This document shows positions 17,520 to 25,596 of a stretch of DNA of 64,000 nucleotides, piece after piece. This DNA comes from Armatimonadota bacterium. Lineage in GTDB: Bacteria > Armatimonadota > Fimbriimonadia > Fimbriimonadales > Fimbriimonadaceae. The notes below the pieces were generated by a model. That model had not been told where the DNA came from, made no database searches, and was given only the letters and a program-made list of their open reading frames with translations. Numbering within the stretch: the stretch's first letter is position 1; each line of letters begins with the position of its first letter. The DNA lies in assembly GCA_016223145.1 (NCBI GenBank), contig JACRPN010000005.1, forward strand, positions 339,864 to 403,863. The letters are read 5' to 3'. The position numbers and the translations under genes are program-made.

Positions 17520-18962
17520 CTATGGTTTGCGGCCCGGACAGGCGAGAACTCGGCGTCGAATGCCGTCCAGCATCGTGCGAAAGATGACCTGGTGCAGCGG
17601 GTACACAAGATACCAGTACGCGAGACCGGCGACCCCCACGGGATCGAAAATGGCCGTCAGTCGGATGGTGCAGCCCGAGTCGCTCTCTTGCACTTCAAAC
17701 TGCAACCAAGCTCTCCCTGGCAGCTTCATCTCGGCGGCAAGAAGGAGCAGCCTGTCCGGCTCGATTCGTTCCACGCGCCACCAGTCCAGGAAGTCCCCGA
17801 CCACCAGTTGGTCGGGATGTCTGCGCCCTCTGCGCTTGCCCACGCCCCCAAGGACAAGGTCGATCGCTGCCCGAAGGTTCCAAAGCCAGTCGAAACCATA
17901 CCAGCCCCGGGCACCCCCTATCTCACGGATGGGGCGAAAAGCCGCTTGGGCTGAGCACTCCACGTGAACGCTTCGAGAGTCCACGAGACGGTTGCCATAT
18001 CGGCGAATTGCGTTGGTAGGTCGGGTTCCGGACGAGCCGAACGAATCGGACCAGCGCGACTCGGCAAACTCCCTGTCCTCGTTTCGCATTGCCAGCGCTA
18101 CCGCCTCAGTGAATCTGTGAGGCCGCACCGAGAAATCAGCCAATGCCTCCGTTCGACGAACGACAGAGGCGTATCGAATACTCTCGATAAGCATTCGACC
18201 CACGCGCGCATAGATCGGTGTGACGAGCCCGAGCCAAAGGCTCGACAGGTGAGGGGTCAAAACGGGGACTGGGATGATCCAGCGTCGCAAACCCCGCTGG
18301 CGCGCGTACTCCAACATCATCTCTTGATAGGTGACCACTTCAGGGCCCCCGATCTCGTAGACCCGGCTTTCAGATGCGTTCAGAGACAGCGCTTCAACCA
18401 AATAGTCCAGAACATCCTCGATCCCTATCGGCTGTGCCGGCATCTGCACCCAGCGCGGGGCGACCATTGCGGGAAGCCGTTCGACGAGCGCTCGGATGAG
18501 TTCGAAGCTGAGACTTCCCGATCCGATGATCACCGAGGCGCGAAACTCAATGACGGGCACGCCGGTCGAACGTAGGAGTTCACCAACTTCAAGCCGACTT
18601 CGGAAGTGACTGGAAAGCTCCCCTTCATCGTTGCTCAGCCCTCCCAGGTAGACGATTTTCCGAACGCCTGCATGCGCGGCCGCTTCGGCGAAGTTCGACG
18701 CGCATCGGCGGTCTCGCTCTTCGAAGTCGGGTCCAACCGCCATCGAATGAATCAGATAGTAGGCCGTTTCGACGCCCGCCATGGCTGCCTCTAGGGACTC
18801 CAAGTCGAGCGCATCGCCCTGAGCCACTTCGCTGCTCGACGCGTCGGGTAATGGCATCGATCTGGGCCCTCGAACGAGGCACCGGACCTTGTGGCCGCTC
18901 TTGGCAAGTCTCGCAAGGAGCCTTCCACCCACGTAACCTGAAGCTCCTGTCAACAGAATCAT
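17520..18962 (-). CDS. NAD(P)-binding SDR/epimerase-like protein with C-terminal DUF2867
   Basis: This 480-residue protein has an extended-SDR Rossmann domain: GASGYVGG at residues 5-12 and YLIHSM near residue 73. A C-terminal DUF2867 domain (about 330-480; GARGWYGFDWLWNLR, VVGDFLDWWRVERIEPDRLLLLAAEMKLPGRAWLQFEV) is an SRPBCC-like ligand-binding fold. The substrate is unknown. The start is fixed by an ATGA overlap with the stop of the MerR/B12 regulator upstream, so the two are co-transcribed and translationally coupled. SDR-DUF2867 genes are frequent neighbours of CarH/LitR light regulators, which suggests a light- or stress-induced role in lipid or isoprenoid modification; this is inference. 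Confidence 0.85.
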   Translation of the reverse strand: MILLTGASGYVGGRLLARLAKSGHKVRCLVRGPRSMPLPDASSSEVAQGDALDLESLEAAMAGVETAYYLIHSMAVGPDFEERDRRCASNFAEAAAHAGVRKIVYLGGLSNDEGELSSHFRSRLEVGELLRSTGVPVIEFRASVIIGSGSLSFELIRALVERLPAMVAPRWVQMPAQPIGIEDVLDYLVEALSLNASESRVYEIGGPEVVTYQEMMLEYARQRGLRRWIIPVPVLTPHLSSLWLGLVTPIYARVGRMLIESIRYASVVRRTEALADFSVRPHRFTEAVALAMRNEDREFAESRWSDSFGSSGTRPTNAIRRYGNRLVDSRSVHVECSAQAAFRPIREIGGARGWYGFDWLWNLRAAIDLVLGGVGKRRGRRHPDQLVVGDFLDWWRVERIEPDRLLLLAAEMKLPGRAWLQFEVQESDSGCTIRLTAIFDPVGVAGLAYWYLVYPLHQVIFRTMLDGIRRRVLACPGRKP

Positions 18963-19888
18963 AAACTCGCCCGCACTGAAGAGAACGTTCGAGCATGGCT
19001 GAGCCACTCGCGCAGCGCGCCCATATCCGGGCAGATCTTTGCCCCAATCGCCTCTATTGTAGGGGCATAGCTTGTCGCTGCTTCGCCGCCAACAAGAAGG
19101 AACGTGTGCTTCTCCAGCAAAGAGCCAAGCCCGCGAATTTGATTCTCTGTATCAGGATCGCGCAGAGGATACACGAGGCTGATGGCTACCGCTGAGGCAC
19201 GTGTTCTCGCGGCCGCTTCTGCAATCTCCACTGCAGGCAAGTCGGGACCCAAATAGGTGACATCCCAGTCCATCCTGGCGGCCACGATAGCGGCCAGCAT
19301 GGCTCCGATTTCGTGGCGGTGACCCGTCGGTGTTGCGGCAATAAGCTTTGGCGCGTCTCGCGAAGGCAGGATCGAAAGCCTCATTCTCTCCAAATGGGTG
19401 CGGACCAGTGCGGAAGCCAAGTGCTCTTGAGCGATGCTGAGCTCGCTCGATGCCCACTTTTGTCCGACTTCCCGTAGCAGGGGCACCACGAAATCGTCCA
19501 GGAAGGCATCGACGCCAAGCAATAGACTTGCGCGCACGAGAACGGACTCAAAGGACGAAGCATCCAGGCTCTGCAGCGCCCGCATCGCAGAACTCAGAAA
19601 GCTTGGAGCCGCCTCTCCAGACCCGACTCCGTCGTGTCTCTCTCCAGGTGACGTCAAGCGGTCGAGGTCCTCTGCCGGCAAGACGGCGATCATGCTGATG
19701 CTGTGGCCCAACTCCACGGCACGATGCAGGAGTTTGAGCCGGCGGACGTCTGCTTCGTCGTACACACGCCTGTTGGTGCCTGTCCGCACGGGTGCGATCA
19801 CCCCGTAGCGGCGCTCCCACGCGCGTATGGTGTGGACCGTCAGGCCTGTCTCTTCAGCCACGGCGCGGATGGAGTAGTAGGAGTTCAT
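18959..19888 (-). CDS. MerR-family regulator with cobalamin-binding domain, CarH/LitR-like
   Basis: This 309-residue protein is a probable adenosylcobalamin-dependent photoreceptor repressor. The winged-helix HTH (about 5-70) contains SIRAVAEETGLTVHTIRAWERRYGVI. A four-helix B12-cap domain carries the diagnostic W-x9-E-H motif: W145, E155, H156. The Rossmann-type B12 domain has H192-E-I-G195, the lower-axial-ligand H-x-x-G. The acidic residue normally two positions before that His is His190 here. The start ATG 19888 matches the MerR domain and lies 6 nt after a CATAAT -10 with a perfect TTGACA -35, so the transcript is probably leaderless. The gene shares a divergent control region with DUF378 and fasciclin and would repress both directions in the dark. 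Confidence 0.92.
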   Translation of the reverse strand: MNSYYSIRAVAEETGLTVHTIRAWERRYGVIAPVRTGTNRRVYDEADVRRLKLLHRAVELGHSISMIAVLPAEDLDRLTSPGERHDGVGSGEAAPSFLSSAMRALQSLDASSFESVLVRASLLLGVDAFLDDFVVPLLREVGQKWASSELSIAQEHLASALVRTHLERMRLSILPSRDAPKLIAATPTGHRHEIGAMLAAIVAARMDWDVTYLGPDLPAVEIAEAAARTRASAVAISLVYPLRDPDTENQIRGLGSLLEKHTFLLVGGEAATSYAPTIEAIGAKICPDMGALREWLSHARTFSSVRASL

Positions 19889-19894
19889 AGTGAG

Positions 19895-20005
19895 ATTATG
19901 GGCCTCTTGTCTAAATATTGTCAAGCAAGTTTTGAGTCTGAGCAACACAAATGCGGAAAATATTGCGACAAATTCTTGACAAACAATAGACAATGGCTGT
20001 ACCAT
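19895..20005. promoter_or_regulatory. Divergent promoters with inverted operator pair for the CarH/LitR-like regulator
   Basis: Minus-strand promoter: TTGACA (19924-19919), 18 nt, CATAAT (19900-19895). Plus-strand promoter: TTGACA (19976-19981), 18 nt, TACCAT (20000-20005). Each -35 is embedded in a 19-nt site: TTGTCTAAATATTGTCAAG at 19907-19925, and CTTGACAAACAATAGACAA at 19975-19993. The second is the reverse complement of the first at 16 of 19 positions. Placement over both -35 boxes fits repression of both genes by one regulator. Confidence 0.7.
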
Positions 20006-20052
20006 GTTCTCGTCGCCCGGTCCCAGAGGGGTGCAGCGACAAGGACAAAAAC

Positions 20053-20271
20053 ATGAAAACGCTCGACATGCTCTCTCGCATCCTCGTCATCGTCGGCGGG
20101 CTCAACTGGGGCCTCGTCGGCATCGCCAAGTTCGACCTCGTCGCCACCCTGCTTGGTGCCGGCAGCGCGCTCGCCAACATCGTGTACGTGCTGGTCGGAA
20201 TCTCGGCCGTAGTGCAAGCGATCCGACTAACCGGCGCATCTTCTGCACCTGCATCCGCTCACGCCCACTGA
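20053..20271 (+). CDS. Small two-helix membrane protein, DUF378 family
   Basis: This 72-residue protein has two hydrophobic segments. The first holds [26 protein letters not shown] and the second [19 protein letters not shown], which is the DUF378 pattern (conserved GGxNWGLVG and YxLVGxxA). The function of the family is not known. ATG 20053 follows AAGGA at a normal distance. It is the first gene right of the CarH-like operator, with fasciclin next. Confidence 0.9.
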   Translation: MKTLDMLSRILVIVGGLNWGLVGIAKFDLVATLLGAGSALANIVYVLVGISAVVQAIRLTGASSAPASAHAH

Positions 20272-20309
20272 CGCCTCATCGTCAGACCCAATCCAAAGGA
20301 ACAACTAAC

Positions 20310-20807
20310 ATGAAGAAAATCATCCTCAGCATTGCCCTGGCCGGTATGGCCGTCGCCGCTTTGTCGTCTATGGCTTTGAAGCCCTCTCCCTCTGCAGACA
20401 TCGTGGATACGGCGGTCGCCTCCAAGCAATTCCCCACTCTTGTTGCCGCGGTGCAGGCCGCCGGACTTGTCGAGGCCCTCAAGGGCAGCGGACCGTTTAC
20501 CGTCTTCGCCCCGACCGAAGAGGCTTTCAAGAAGCTGCCCAAGGGCACACTGGAGTCGCTGCTCAAGCCTGAGAACAAGGCCAAGCTCGTCGCGATCCTG
20601 AAGTACCACGTGGTCCCGGGCAAGGTCATGGCCGCAGACGTTCTCAAGCTGAAGAACGGCACGGAAGTTCCGACCCTTCAGGGCCAGTCTGTCAAGGTCA
20701 AGAACAAGCACGGCGTTCAGGTCAACAACGCCAAAGTCGTCAAGACGGACATCGAGTGCAAGAACGGGGTCATCCACGTGATCGACACCGTCATCCTGCC
20801 GAAGTAA
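20310..20807 (+). CDS. Secreted fasciclin-domain protein
   Basis: This 165-residue protein has a signal peptide (about 1-23) and one complete FAS1 domain: [24 protein letters not shown] (H1 region), [27 protein letters not shown] and [12 protein letters not shown] (H2). FAS1 proteins mediate adhesion or bind small molecules outside the cell. AAAGGA precedes the ATG by 9 nt. It lies 38 bp after DUF378, so it probably belongs to the same B12/light-controlled transcript. A 22-bp palindrome 30 bp downstream may end that transcript. Confidence 0.93.
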   Translation: MKKIILSIALAGMAVAALSSMALKPSPSADIVDTAVASKQFPTLVAAVQAAGLVEALKGSGPFTVFAPTEEAFKKLPKGTLESLLKPENKAKLVAILKYHVVPGKVMAADVLKLKNGTEVPTLQGQSVKVKNKHGVQVNNAKVVKTDIECKNGVIHVIDTVILPK

Positions 20808-20836
20808 CCGCTACGCAACACCCACCCCGACCCTGC

Positions 20837-20858
20837 AGCCCGGCCGATCGGCCGGGCT
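20837..20858 (+). terminator. 22-bp perfect palindrome after fasciclin, probable terminator hairpin
   Basis: The palindrome runs AGCCCGGCCGA then its exact complement and is followed by CTCCCCTCTTC without a T-run. A strong hairpin between two genes fits a terminator or mRNA 3'-end stabiliser, but it is not a canonical intrinsic terminator. Confidence 0.5.
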
Positions 20859-20877
20859 CCCCTCTTCAAGGAATGCC

Positions 20878-21384
20878 ATGAACACAATCATCACCCTCAT
20901 CGCAGCTGTGGCCCTTTCCCAGCTTCCGAAGGACGCAAAGACCCTGAATCTCGGTGACGGCTACTCGCGTGTCGAGACGGCGTCCTACCTTATCGAGGTT
21001 CCCGCCGGGTGGGAGGTCTCCGAAGAGACACCCTGGGGCCAGCGCAAGGCCCATCCCAAGGGAGCCGAAGGAGAGTTGGGAGTCATGACGGCTCCTCCCG
21101 GAGGCCAGAGTTGGGATCAGCTCTATCAGACTTCTCTCTACTTCATCCTTCGCGAATCGAAAGGCAAGCCCACGCCGTATCGGCTCGGCAAAACGGCGAG
21201 CGGATTGGAGACTGCCTCATTCGAAGTGCTCGATGACCAAGGATTCGCCGCCAGGCGTTTCGTCCTGATGCGCGGCAAGGACGGCCGACTGTTGGCGCTT
21301 TCCGTAAAAGTACCCACCCGAAATGCCGACAAGGAGTGGTCCAAGCACTTCGATCGATTGGCAGCCACCGCCAAATTCAAGTAG
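20878..21384 (+). CDS. Small secreted protein of unknown function
   Basis: This 168-residue protein has a short signal peptide (about 1-14, ITLIAAVALSQ). The remainder has a PsbP/Mog1-like feel: SYLIEVPAGWEVSEETPWGQRKAHP, LMRGKDGRLLALSVKVPT, EWSKHFDRLAATAKF. Such domains often bind membranes or lipids, but similarity by eye is weak, so I give no function. AAGGA lies 6 nt before the ATG. It is on the same strand between fasciclin and the NmrA-like gene. Confidence 0.75.
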   Translation: MNTIITLIAAVALSQLPKDAKTLNLGDGYSRVETASYLIEVPAGWEVSEETPWGQRKAHPKGAEGELGVMTAPPGGQSWDQLYQTSLYFILRESKGKPTPYRLGKTASGLETASFEVLDDQGFAARRFVLMRGKDGRLLALSVKVPTRNADKEWSKHFDRLAATAKFK

Positions 21385-21473
21385 CTGGCGGTTTCGCCTG
21401 CAAGCCAGATGACGTAACTGAAAGAGGAGCTTCAAGCAAGTCCAGAAGAGCCTCGTTGAAGGATCAATACCAA

Positions 21474-22433
21474 ATGAAAGAAAAAAAGATCATCGCAGTC
21501 GTTGGCGCCACCGGCGCCCAAGGCGGGGGGCTCGTTCGAGCGATCCTGTCCGACCCGAACGGAGGTTTCGCAGTTCGCGCCCTAACGCGGAACGTGGAAT
21601 CTGAGAAAGCCAAGGAACTCGCTGCTCTTGGCGCCCAGGTTGTTTCGGCCGATATGGAGGACGTTGAAAGCCTCAATCGGGCTTTCGAAGGCGCGTATGG
21701 CGTCTTCGGCGTCACGAACTACTGGGAGCACTTCTCGCCAGAGAAAGAACTCCGCCACGCGAGCAACATGGCCGAAGCCGCCAAAGCCACGGGCGTGCAG
21801 CACTTCGTATGGTCGACGCTTGAAGACACGAGACGTTGGGTTCCTCTTGACAGCGATCAGATGCCCACGCTCATGGGCAAGTACAAGGTGCCCCATTTCG
21901 ACGCCAAGGGAGAGTCGGACCAGTTCTTCCGCGATCTCGGAGTGCCCACGACCTTTCTTCTCACCTCGTTCTATTGGGACAACCTCATCCACTTCGGGAT
22001 GGGTCCGCAAGCCGGACCGGATGGTTCGTTGGCCATCGCGTTCCCCATGGACGACGCGAAGCTGCCCGGAATTGCATCCGAGGATATCGGCAAGTGCGCG
22101 TACGGAGTATTCAAGACTGGCTCTGCCATGATCGGCCAAACGGTTGGCATTTCGGGCGATCACCTTTCTGGTCGTGAGATGGCGGCCGCGATGTCCCAGG
22201 CTCTTGATAGGGAGATCCGCTTCTTCCCGATCACCCCCGACGCCTATCGCGCGCTCGGCTTTCCTGGCGCCGATGACCTGGGCAACATGTTTCAGTTCTA
22301 TCGCGACTTTACCGAGGACTTCCGCGCAATTCGTAGTGTGGAGAACACTCGCAAACTCAACTCGGAGCTGAAGTCCTTCCACGACTGGCTAAAGGCTCAT
22401 GGCTCCAAAATCCCCCTGCCGGTCAGCGCCTGA
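21474..22433 (+). CDS. NmrA-like NAD(P)-binding protein (atypical SDR, HSCARG-type)
   Basis: This 319-residue protein has an N-terminal dinucleotide motif VVGATGAQGGGL (residues 8-19) and the NmrA pattern VRALTRNVESEKAKELAALGAQVVSADMEDVESLNRAFEGAYGVFGVTNYW. It lacks the SDR Y-x3-K catalytic pair, as usual for NmrA/HSCARG sensors of NADPH/NADP redox state. ATG 21474 has GAAGGA upstream and begins at the Rossmann strand. It is the middle gene of the stress/light cluster. It may act as a redox sensor or quinone/flavin reductase; which one cannot be told from sequence. Confidence 0.88.
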   Translation: MKEKKIIAVVGATGAQGGGLVRAILSDPNGGFAVRALTRNVESEKAKELAALGAQVVSADMEDVESLNRAFEGAYGVFGVTNYWEHFSPEKELRHASNMAEAAKATGVQHFVWSTLEDTRRWVPLDSDQMPTLMGKYKVPHFDAKGESDQFFRDLGVPTTFLLTSFYWDNLIHFGMGPQAGPDGSLAIAFPMDDAKLPGIASEDIGKCAYGVFKTGSAMIGQTVGISGDHLSGREMAAAMSQALDREIRFFPITPDAYRALGFPGADDLGNMFQFYRDFTEDFRAIRSVENTRKLNSELKSFHDWLKAHGSKIPLPVSA

Positions 22434-22464
22434 GGCAAAAACATGGGAATCGTGAGTGGCCTGA

Positions 22465-22830
22465 TTGCGACCCTGGGCTCCGCCGGCCGGCGTGTTCGGG
22501 CCTGTATGGACCTTGCTGTACGTTCTAATGGCCGTCGCCGCTTGGCGGATCTATCGAAGCGGGTCGGCAAACACAAAATCCCTGCTCGGCCTCTTCCTCT
22601 TTCAACTTGGGCTCAACGCCCTTTGGAGTTGGACATTCTTCAAGTGGGAATCGGGCTTTGGCTCGATGATCACGATCGTTGCCCTTTGGGTTTCGATTCT
22701 TGCGACGATGATCGGCTTTTGGAGAGTGAACTTCGCTTCGGGAATGATGCTGATTCCATACCTCGCCTGGGTTTCTTTTGCTGCGGCACTGAATTGGGCG
22801 ATCTGGAACCTGAATCGAGGGGCGCTTTAG
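22465..22830 (+). CDS. tspO: TspO/MBR-family membrane protein, N-terminally truncated
   Basis: The 121 codons match TspO from helix I/II onward: WAPPAGVFGPVWTLLYVLMAVAAW, then FLFQLGLNALWSWTFFKWESG, and SFAAALNWAIWNLN at the end. TspO proteins are usually 150-160 residues with about 45 residues (TM1) before the PP-x-W/G-VFGPVWT motif. Here a TGA codon at 22462-22464 immediately precedes the only possible start (TTG 22465), and the NmrA gene ends 29 bp upstream, so TM1 is missing. It may be a degraded gene. TspO binds porphyrins and tetrapyrroles, which suits a B12/light regulon. No Shine-Dalgarno is evident. Confidence 0.75.
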   Translation: MRPWAPPAGVFGPVWTLLYVLMAVAAWRIYRSGSANTKSLLGLFLFQLGLNALWSWTFFKWESGFGSMITIVALWVSILATMIGFWRVNFASGMMLIPYLAWVSFAAALNWAIWNLNRGAL

Positions 22831-22948
22831 GAATGAAGGACAAACGCATAGGAAAGAAGTTCGAAACTGCTACGGCAGTAGCCGTTGTTTGGTTCGAGGG
22901 ACATTCGATATGTGCTGGCCGGCAAGAAGCGGTTGAGGGCCCGAGCCA

Positions 22949-23455
22949 ATGATCGGGCGAGTGGTCGTCGTCAACGACAAGATGCAGCAGGGCTATATCT
23001 ACGTCCTTCAAGAACCGGAGGGGCAGAACTTCGACCCTGACTTCCGGCCCGAACTGACCCCAAGAGAGATGCTCGAGCTTGGCGTCTTCGGCGGCAAATA
23101 CATGACCGACTGCCGAGAGGAGTTCCCGTCCGACTGGTTCGAGAACACCAAGCTCTGCCAGGAGCGTCACGATCCAACGCTTAACTGCTTCGGCGTCAAC
23201 GCTTCCAAGCCGCTCTCCTACTGGCAGGACAAGGGCTGGATATATCCGGAGGATCCACGCGGCTGGTTCCAGTGGTACTGCCGCTACTATATGGGCCGGC
23301 GCGGCGCCGATGACGCGCGACAGATCAAGCGCTGGCGGGCCATGAAACGGCACCTCGCCCAGCTCCAAAAACACTGCAGGCCCGGAGAGGCCAACTGCCG
23401 ACGACGCCAAAGACAGGCGCTCCTGCATTGGGCGTACGACACGAGGCGGGTCTGA
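22949..23455 (+). CDS. Conserved hypothetical protein, 168 aa
   Basis: This is a soluble Trp/Tyr/Arg-rich protein with many likely invariant residues: TPREMLELGVFGGKYMTDC, CFGVNASKPLSYW, PEDPRGWFQWYCRYYMGRR and RQRQALLHWAYDTRR. I believe the family is widespread in bacteria but of unknown function. The Cys and Trp pattern hints at a cofactor or nucleic-acid binding role; this is a guess. TGATG overlap with the next gene (SRPBCC) shows co-translation. It sits in the CarH-like regulon region. Confidence 0.85.
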   Translation: MIGRVVVVNDKMQQGYIYVLQEPEGQNFDPDFRPELTPREMLELGVFGGKYMTDCREEFPSDWFENTKLCQERHDPTLNCFGVNASKPLSYWQDKGWIYPEDPRGWFQWYCRYYMGRRGADDARQIKRWRAMKRHLAQLQKHCRPGEANCRRRQRQALLHWAYDTRRV

Positions 23456-23910
23456 TGCGAGTTCGGACCCTCTCCCGTGAAATCGTCGTCCCGGCGAGGC
23501 TGGAAGAGGTGTTCGAGTTCTTCTCAAACGCGGAGAACCTAGAGAAGCTGACCCCTGCCTCCCTCCGCTTTGAGATCCTCACTCCGATACCCATCGACAT
23601 GAAGCCGGGCGCGCTCATCGAGTACCGACTGCGGCTAATCGGCGTCCCTTTCCGATGGCTGACAGAAATCACCGCGTGGGAACCAGGAGTTCGATTCGTG
23701 GACGTCCAGCGTGCGGGACCATACTTGCTCTGGGAACACGAGCACTTCTTTGAGGCGATTGAGGGAGGCACGGTGATTCGTGATTGCCTTCGCTTCGCCG
23801 TTCCCGGTGGACTCATCGAGCCCTTGATAACGCATCTCTTTGTTCGGCGCCAGGTCGAACGCATCTTCGACTACCGCGAACGCCAGGTCTTGGCGATACT
23901 TGGCGGCTGA
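23455..23910 (+). CDS. SRPBCC-superfamily ligand-binding protein
   Basis: The 151-residue product has a START/Bet v1-like fold. It begins with LSREIVVPARLEEVFEFFSNAENLEKLTPASLRFEIL, has GALIEYRLRLIGVPFRWLTEITAWEPGVRFVDVQRAGPYLLWEHEHFFE in the middle, and ends with a long C-terminal helix. Such proteins bind hydrophobic ligands such as lipids or isoprenoids. ATG 23455 overlaps the previous stop (TGATG), and the start coincides with the first beta strand of the family. It is often found beside SDR-DUF2867 genes, as here. Confidence 0.9.
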   Translation: MRVRTLSREIVVPARLEEVFEFFSNAENLEKLTPASLRFEILTPIPIDMKPGALIEYRLRLIGVPFRWLTEITAWEPGVRFVDVQRAGPYLLWEHEHFFEAIEGGTVIRDCLRFAVPGGLIEPLITHLFVRRQVERIFDYRERQVLAILGG

Positions 23911-24042
23911 TGGGCCCATGACATAGCTCAAGTCGGTTCTTTGCTCAGGACGAACAAGATCCACGGCGGGCAGTTGTCCCAATCTCCTAAAGACGCCGGA
24001 CCTCACATACCGTAGTTTTCGCCTCGCAGAGCCGACAAAGGG

Positions 24043-24054
24043 TATGGTCCGAGC
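24043..24054 (+). promoter_or_regulatory. Leaderless-type promoter element of first sulfatase gene
   Basis: TATGGT (24043-24048) plus exactly 6 nt precedes ATG 24055. No Shine-Dalgarno is present. Confidence 0.45.
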
Positions 24055-25596
24055 ATGCTCAGCCTTCTTGCCGCTGCGGCAGTGTGCCAGGCCCCTCCCC
24101 GGCCCAACATCGTCATGATCTTCTCTGACGATCATGCGCGACGGGCGATCTCAGCCTACGGGTCCCGGCTGATCGCGACGCCGAATATCGACCGCATCGC
24201 CCAAGAAGGCGTCCGGTTCGACCGGCACTACACGGCCAACCCCATTTGCGCGCCAAGCCGTGCCACGCTCCTCACCGGCAAATACAGCCATTTGAACGGA
24301 ATAAAAGACAACGCCTCCACCTTCGACGGCTCGCAAGAGACATTTCCCAAGCTGCTGCAGGCGGCAGGCTACAAGACCGCGTTCATCGGCAAATGGCACC
24401 TTGCCTCCGATCCCACGGGCTTTGACCACTGGGAGGTTCTGCCCGGCCAAGGCGCCTACTACAACCCGGACTTCCTGACCCCAAGAGGCAGGGTCACCGA
24501 ACACGGCTATGTCACCGAGATCATTAGCAAGAAGGCGGTGGATTGGCTTGAAACCACCGACGGTAAGCCGTTTTGCCTCTTGGTCGGACACAAAGCGCCT
24601 CATAGGAACTGGGTCCCTGGTCCAAAGCAGATGGCCCTCTTCAACGACCGGACCTTTCCTGAACCGCCGACTCTTCGAACCGGATACGAGGGCCTGGCCA
24701 CCGCCGCCAAGTCCGTTAGGATGCGGCTCGACCAACACATTCGGCCTGCCGCGGACCTCTTGGTGGACACCGTCCCGCCGAGAATGGACGAGGCGCAGCG
24801 GGCGCTCTGGAAGCAGGCTATGGCCCAACAGGACGCCTCGTATAGGTCGCAGTTGGAGTCTTCTGGCGATCTCCTGGGCACCAACTACCAGCGCTACCTG
24901 AAGAACTACCTGCGGTGCGTAGCGGCCGTAGATGAGAGCGTTGGGGAGATCTATGGCTACCTAAACTCCCGAGGTCTGCTCAAGAACACCGTCCTCATTT
25001 ATGCCTCGGACCAGGGCTTCTTCCTCGGGGAGAATGGATGGTACGACAAGCGCTGGTTCTACGAGCCCTCAGCGGGTACGCCCCTGGTCGTTCGCCCCGC
25101 TGGAGGGGCGAGGCGGTCCAAAGCAATGACGGTGGGCTCCCTGACGAGCAACGTCGACCTTGCTCCGACCCTCCTGGATCTGGCGGGAGTCGCGGTTCCA
25201 AAGACGATGCAGGGCACTTCGCTCAAGGCGATGCTCAACGGCCGCGGCGCTCGATCGAAGGATTCGGCGGTTTATGGCCACTTTTATGAGAGCGACGACG
25301 GCGACCATAAGGCGCCGAAGTATGTCGCGGTTACGACGGCTCGCCACAAGCTGATCTATTACTACGAACAGGAAGAGTGGGAGCTATTCGATCTCTCCCA
25401 GGACCCGAACGAGACAAGGAACCTGTGGCTGGAAGGCGCCTCGGGGACGGTCAAAGCCGAAATGCGCCGAAAGCTCCTCTCCCGGATGCGCGAGCTGGAG
25501 GAAGAGGAAGGCCTCATTCAAAGCGTCGAACGGGCGGCCCGGATCACCCCTCGACCTTTCCTGGGGGGCGCACTTCGGCACCCTTCGTCTTCGTGA
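24055..25596 (+). CDS. Exported sulfatase, C-A-P-S-R type
   Basis: The product has 513 residues. Signal peptide: about 1-14. The metal-binding acidic pair is D25-D26 (IFSDDHARR). The formylglycine site is C65-A-P-S-R69 in NPICAPSRATLLTGKYSH. FIGKWHLASDP contains the conserved Lys/His block, and VLIYASDQGFFLGENGWYDKRWFYEPSAGTPLVV the second metal site. The GENGWYDKRW motif is common in choline-sulfatase/iduronate-2-sulfatase-like family members that act on glycans. It converges with the next gene and overlaps it by 53 bp at the 3' ends. Substrate not determined. Confidence 0.94.
   Translation: MLSLLAAAAVCQAPPRPNIVMIFSDDHARRAISAYGSRLIATPNIDRIAQEGVRFDRHYTANPICAPSRATLLTGKYSHLNGIKDNASTFDGSQETFPKLLQAAGYKTAFIGKWHLASDPTGFDHWEVLPGQGAYYNPDFLTPRGRVTEHGYVTEIISKKAVDWLETTDGKPFCLLVGHKAPHRNWVPGPKQMALFNDRTFPEPPTLRTGYEGLATAAKSVRMRLDQHIRPAADLLVDTVPPRMDEAQRALWKQAMAQQDASYRSQLESSGDLLGTNYQRYLKNYLRCVAAVDESVGEIYGYLNSRGLLKNTVLIYASDQGFFLGENGWYDKRWFYEPSAGTPLVVRPAGGARRSKAMTVGSLTSNVDLAPTLLDLAGVAVPKTMQGTSLKAMLNGRGARSKDSAVYGHFYESDDGDHKAPKYVAVTTARHKLIYYYEQEEWELFDLSQDPNETRNLWLEGASGTVKAEMRRKLLSRMRELEEEEGLIQSVERAARITPRPFLGGALRHPSSS

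Noticed and set aside
22443-22952. 169-codon frame starting MGIVSG
   Set aside because: It runs over TspO in a different frame; the TspO frame has strong family motifs, this one none.
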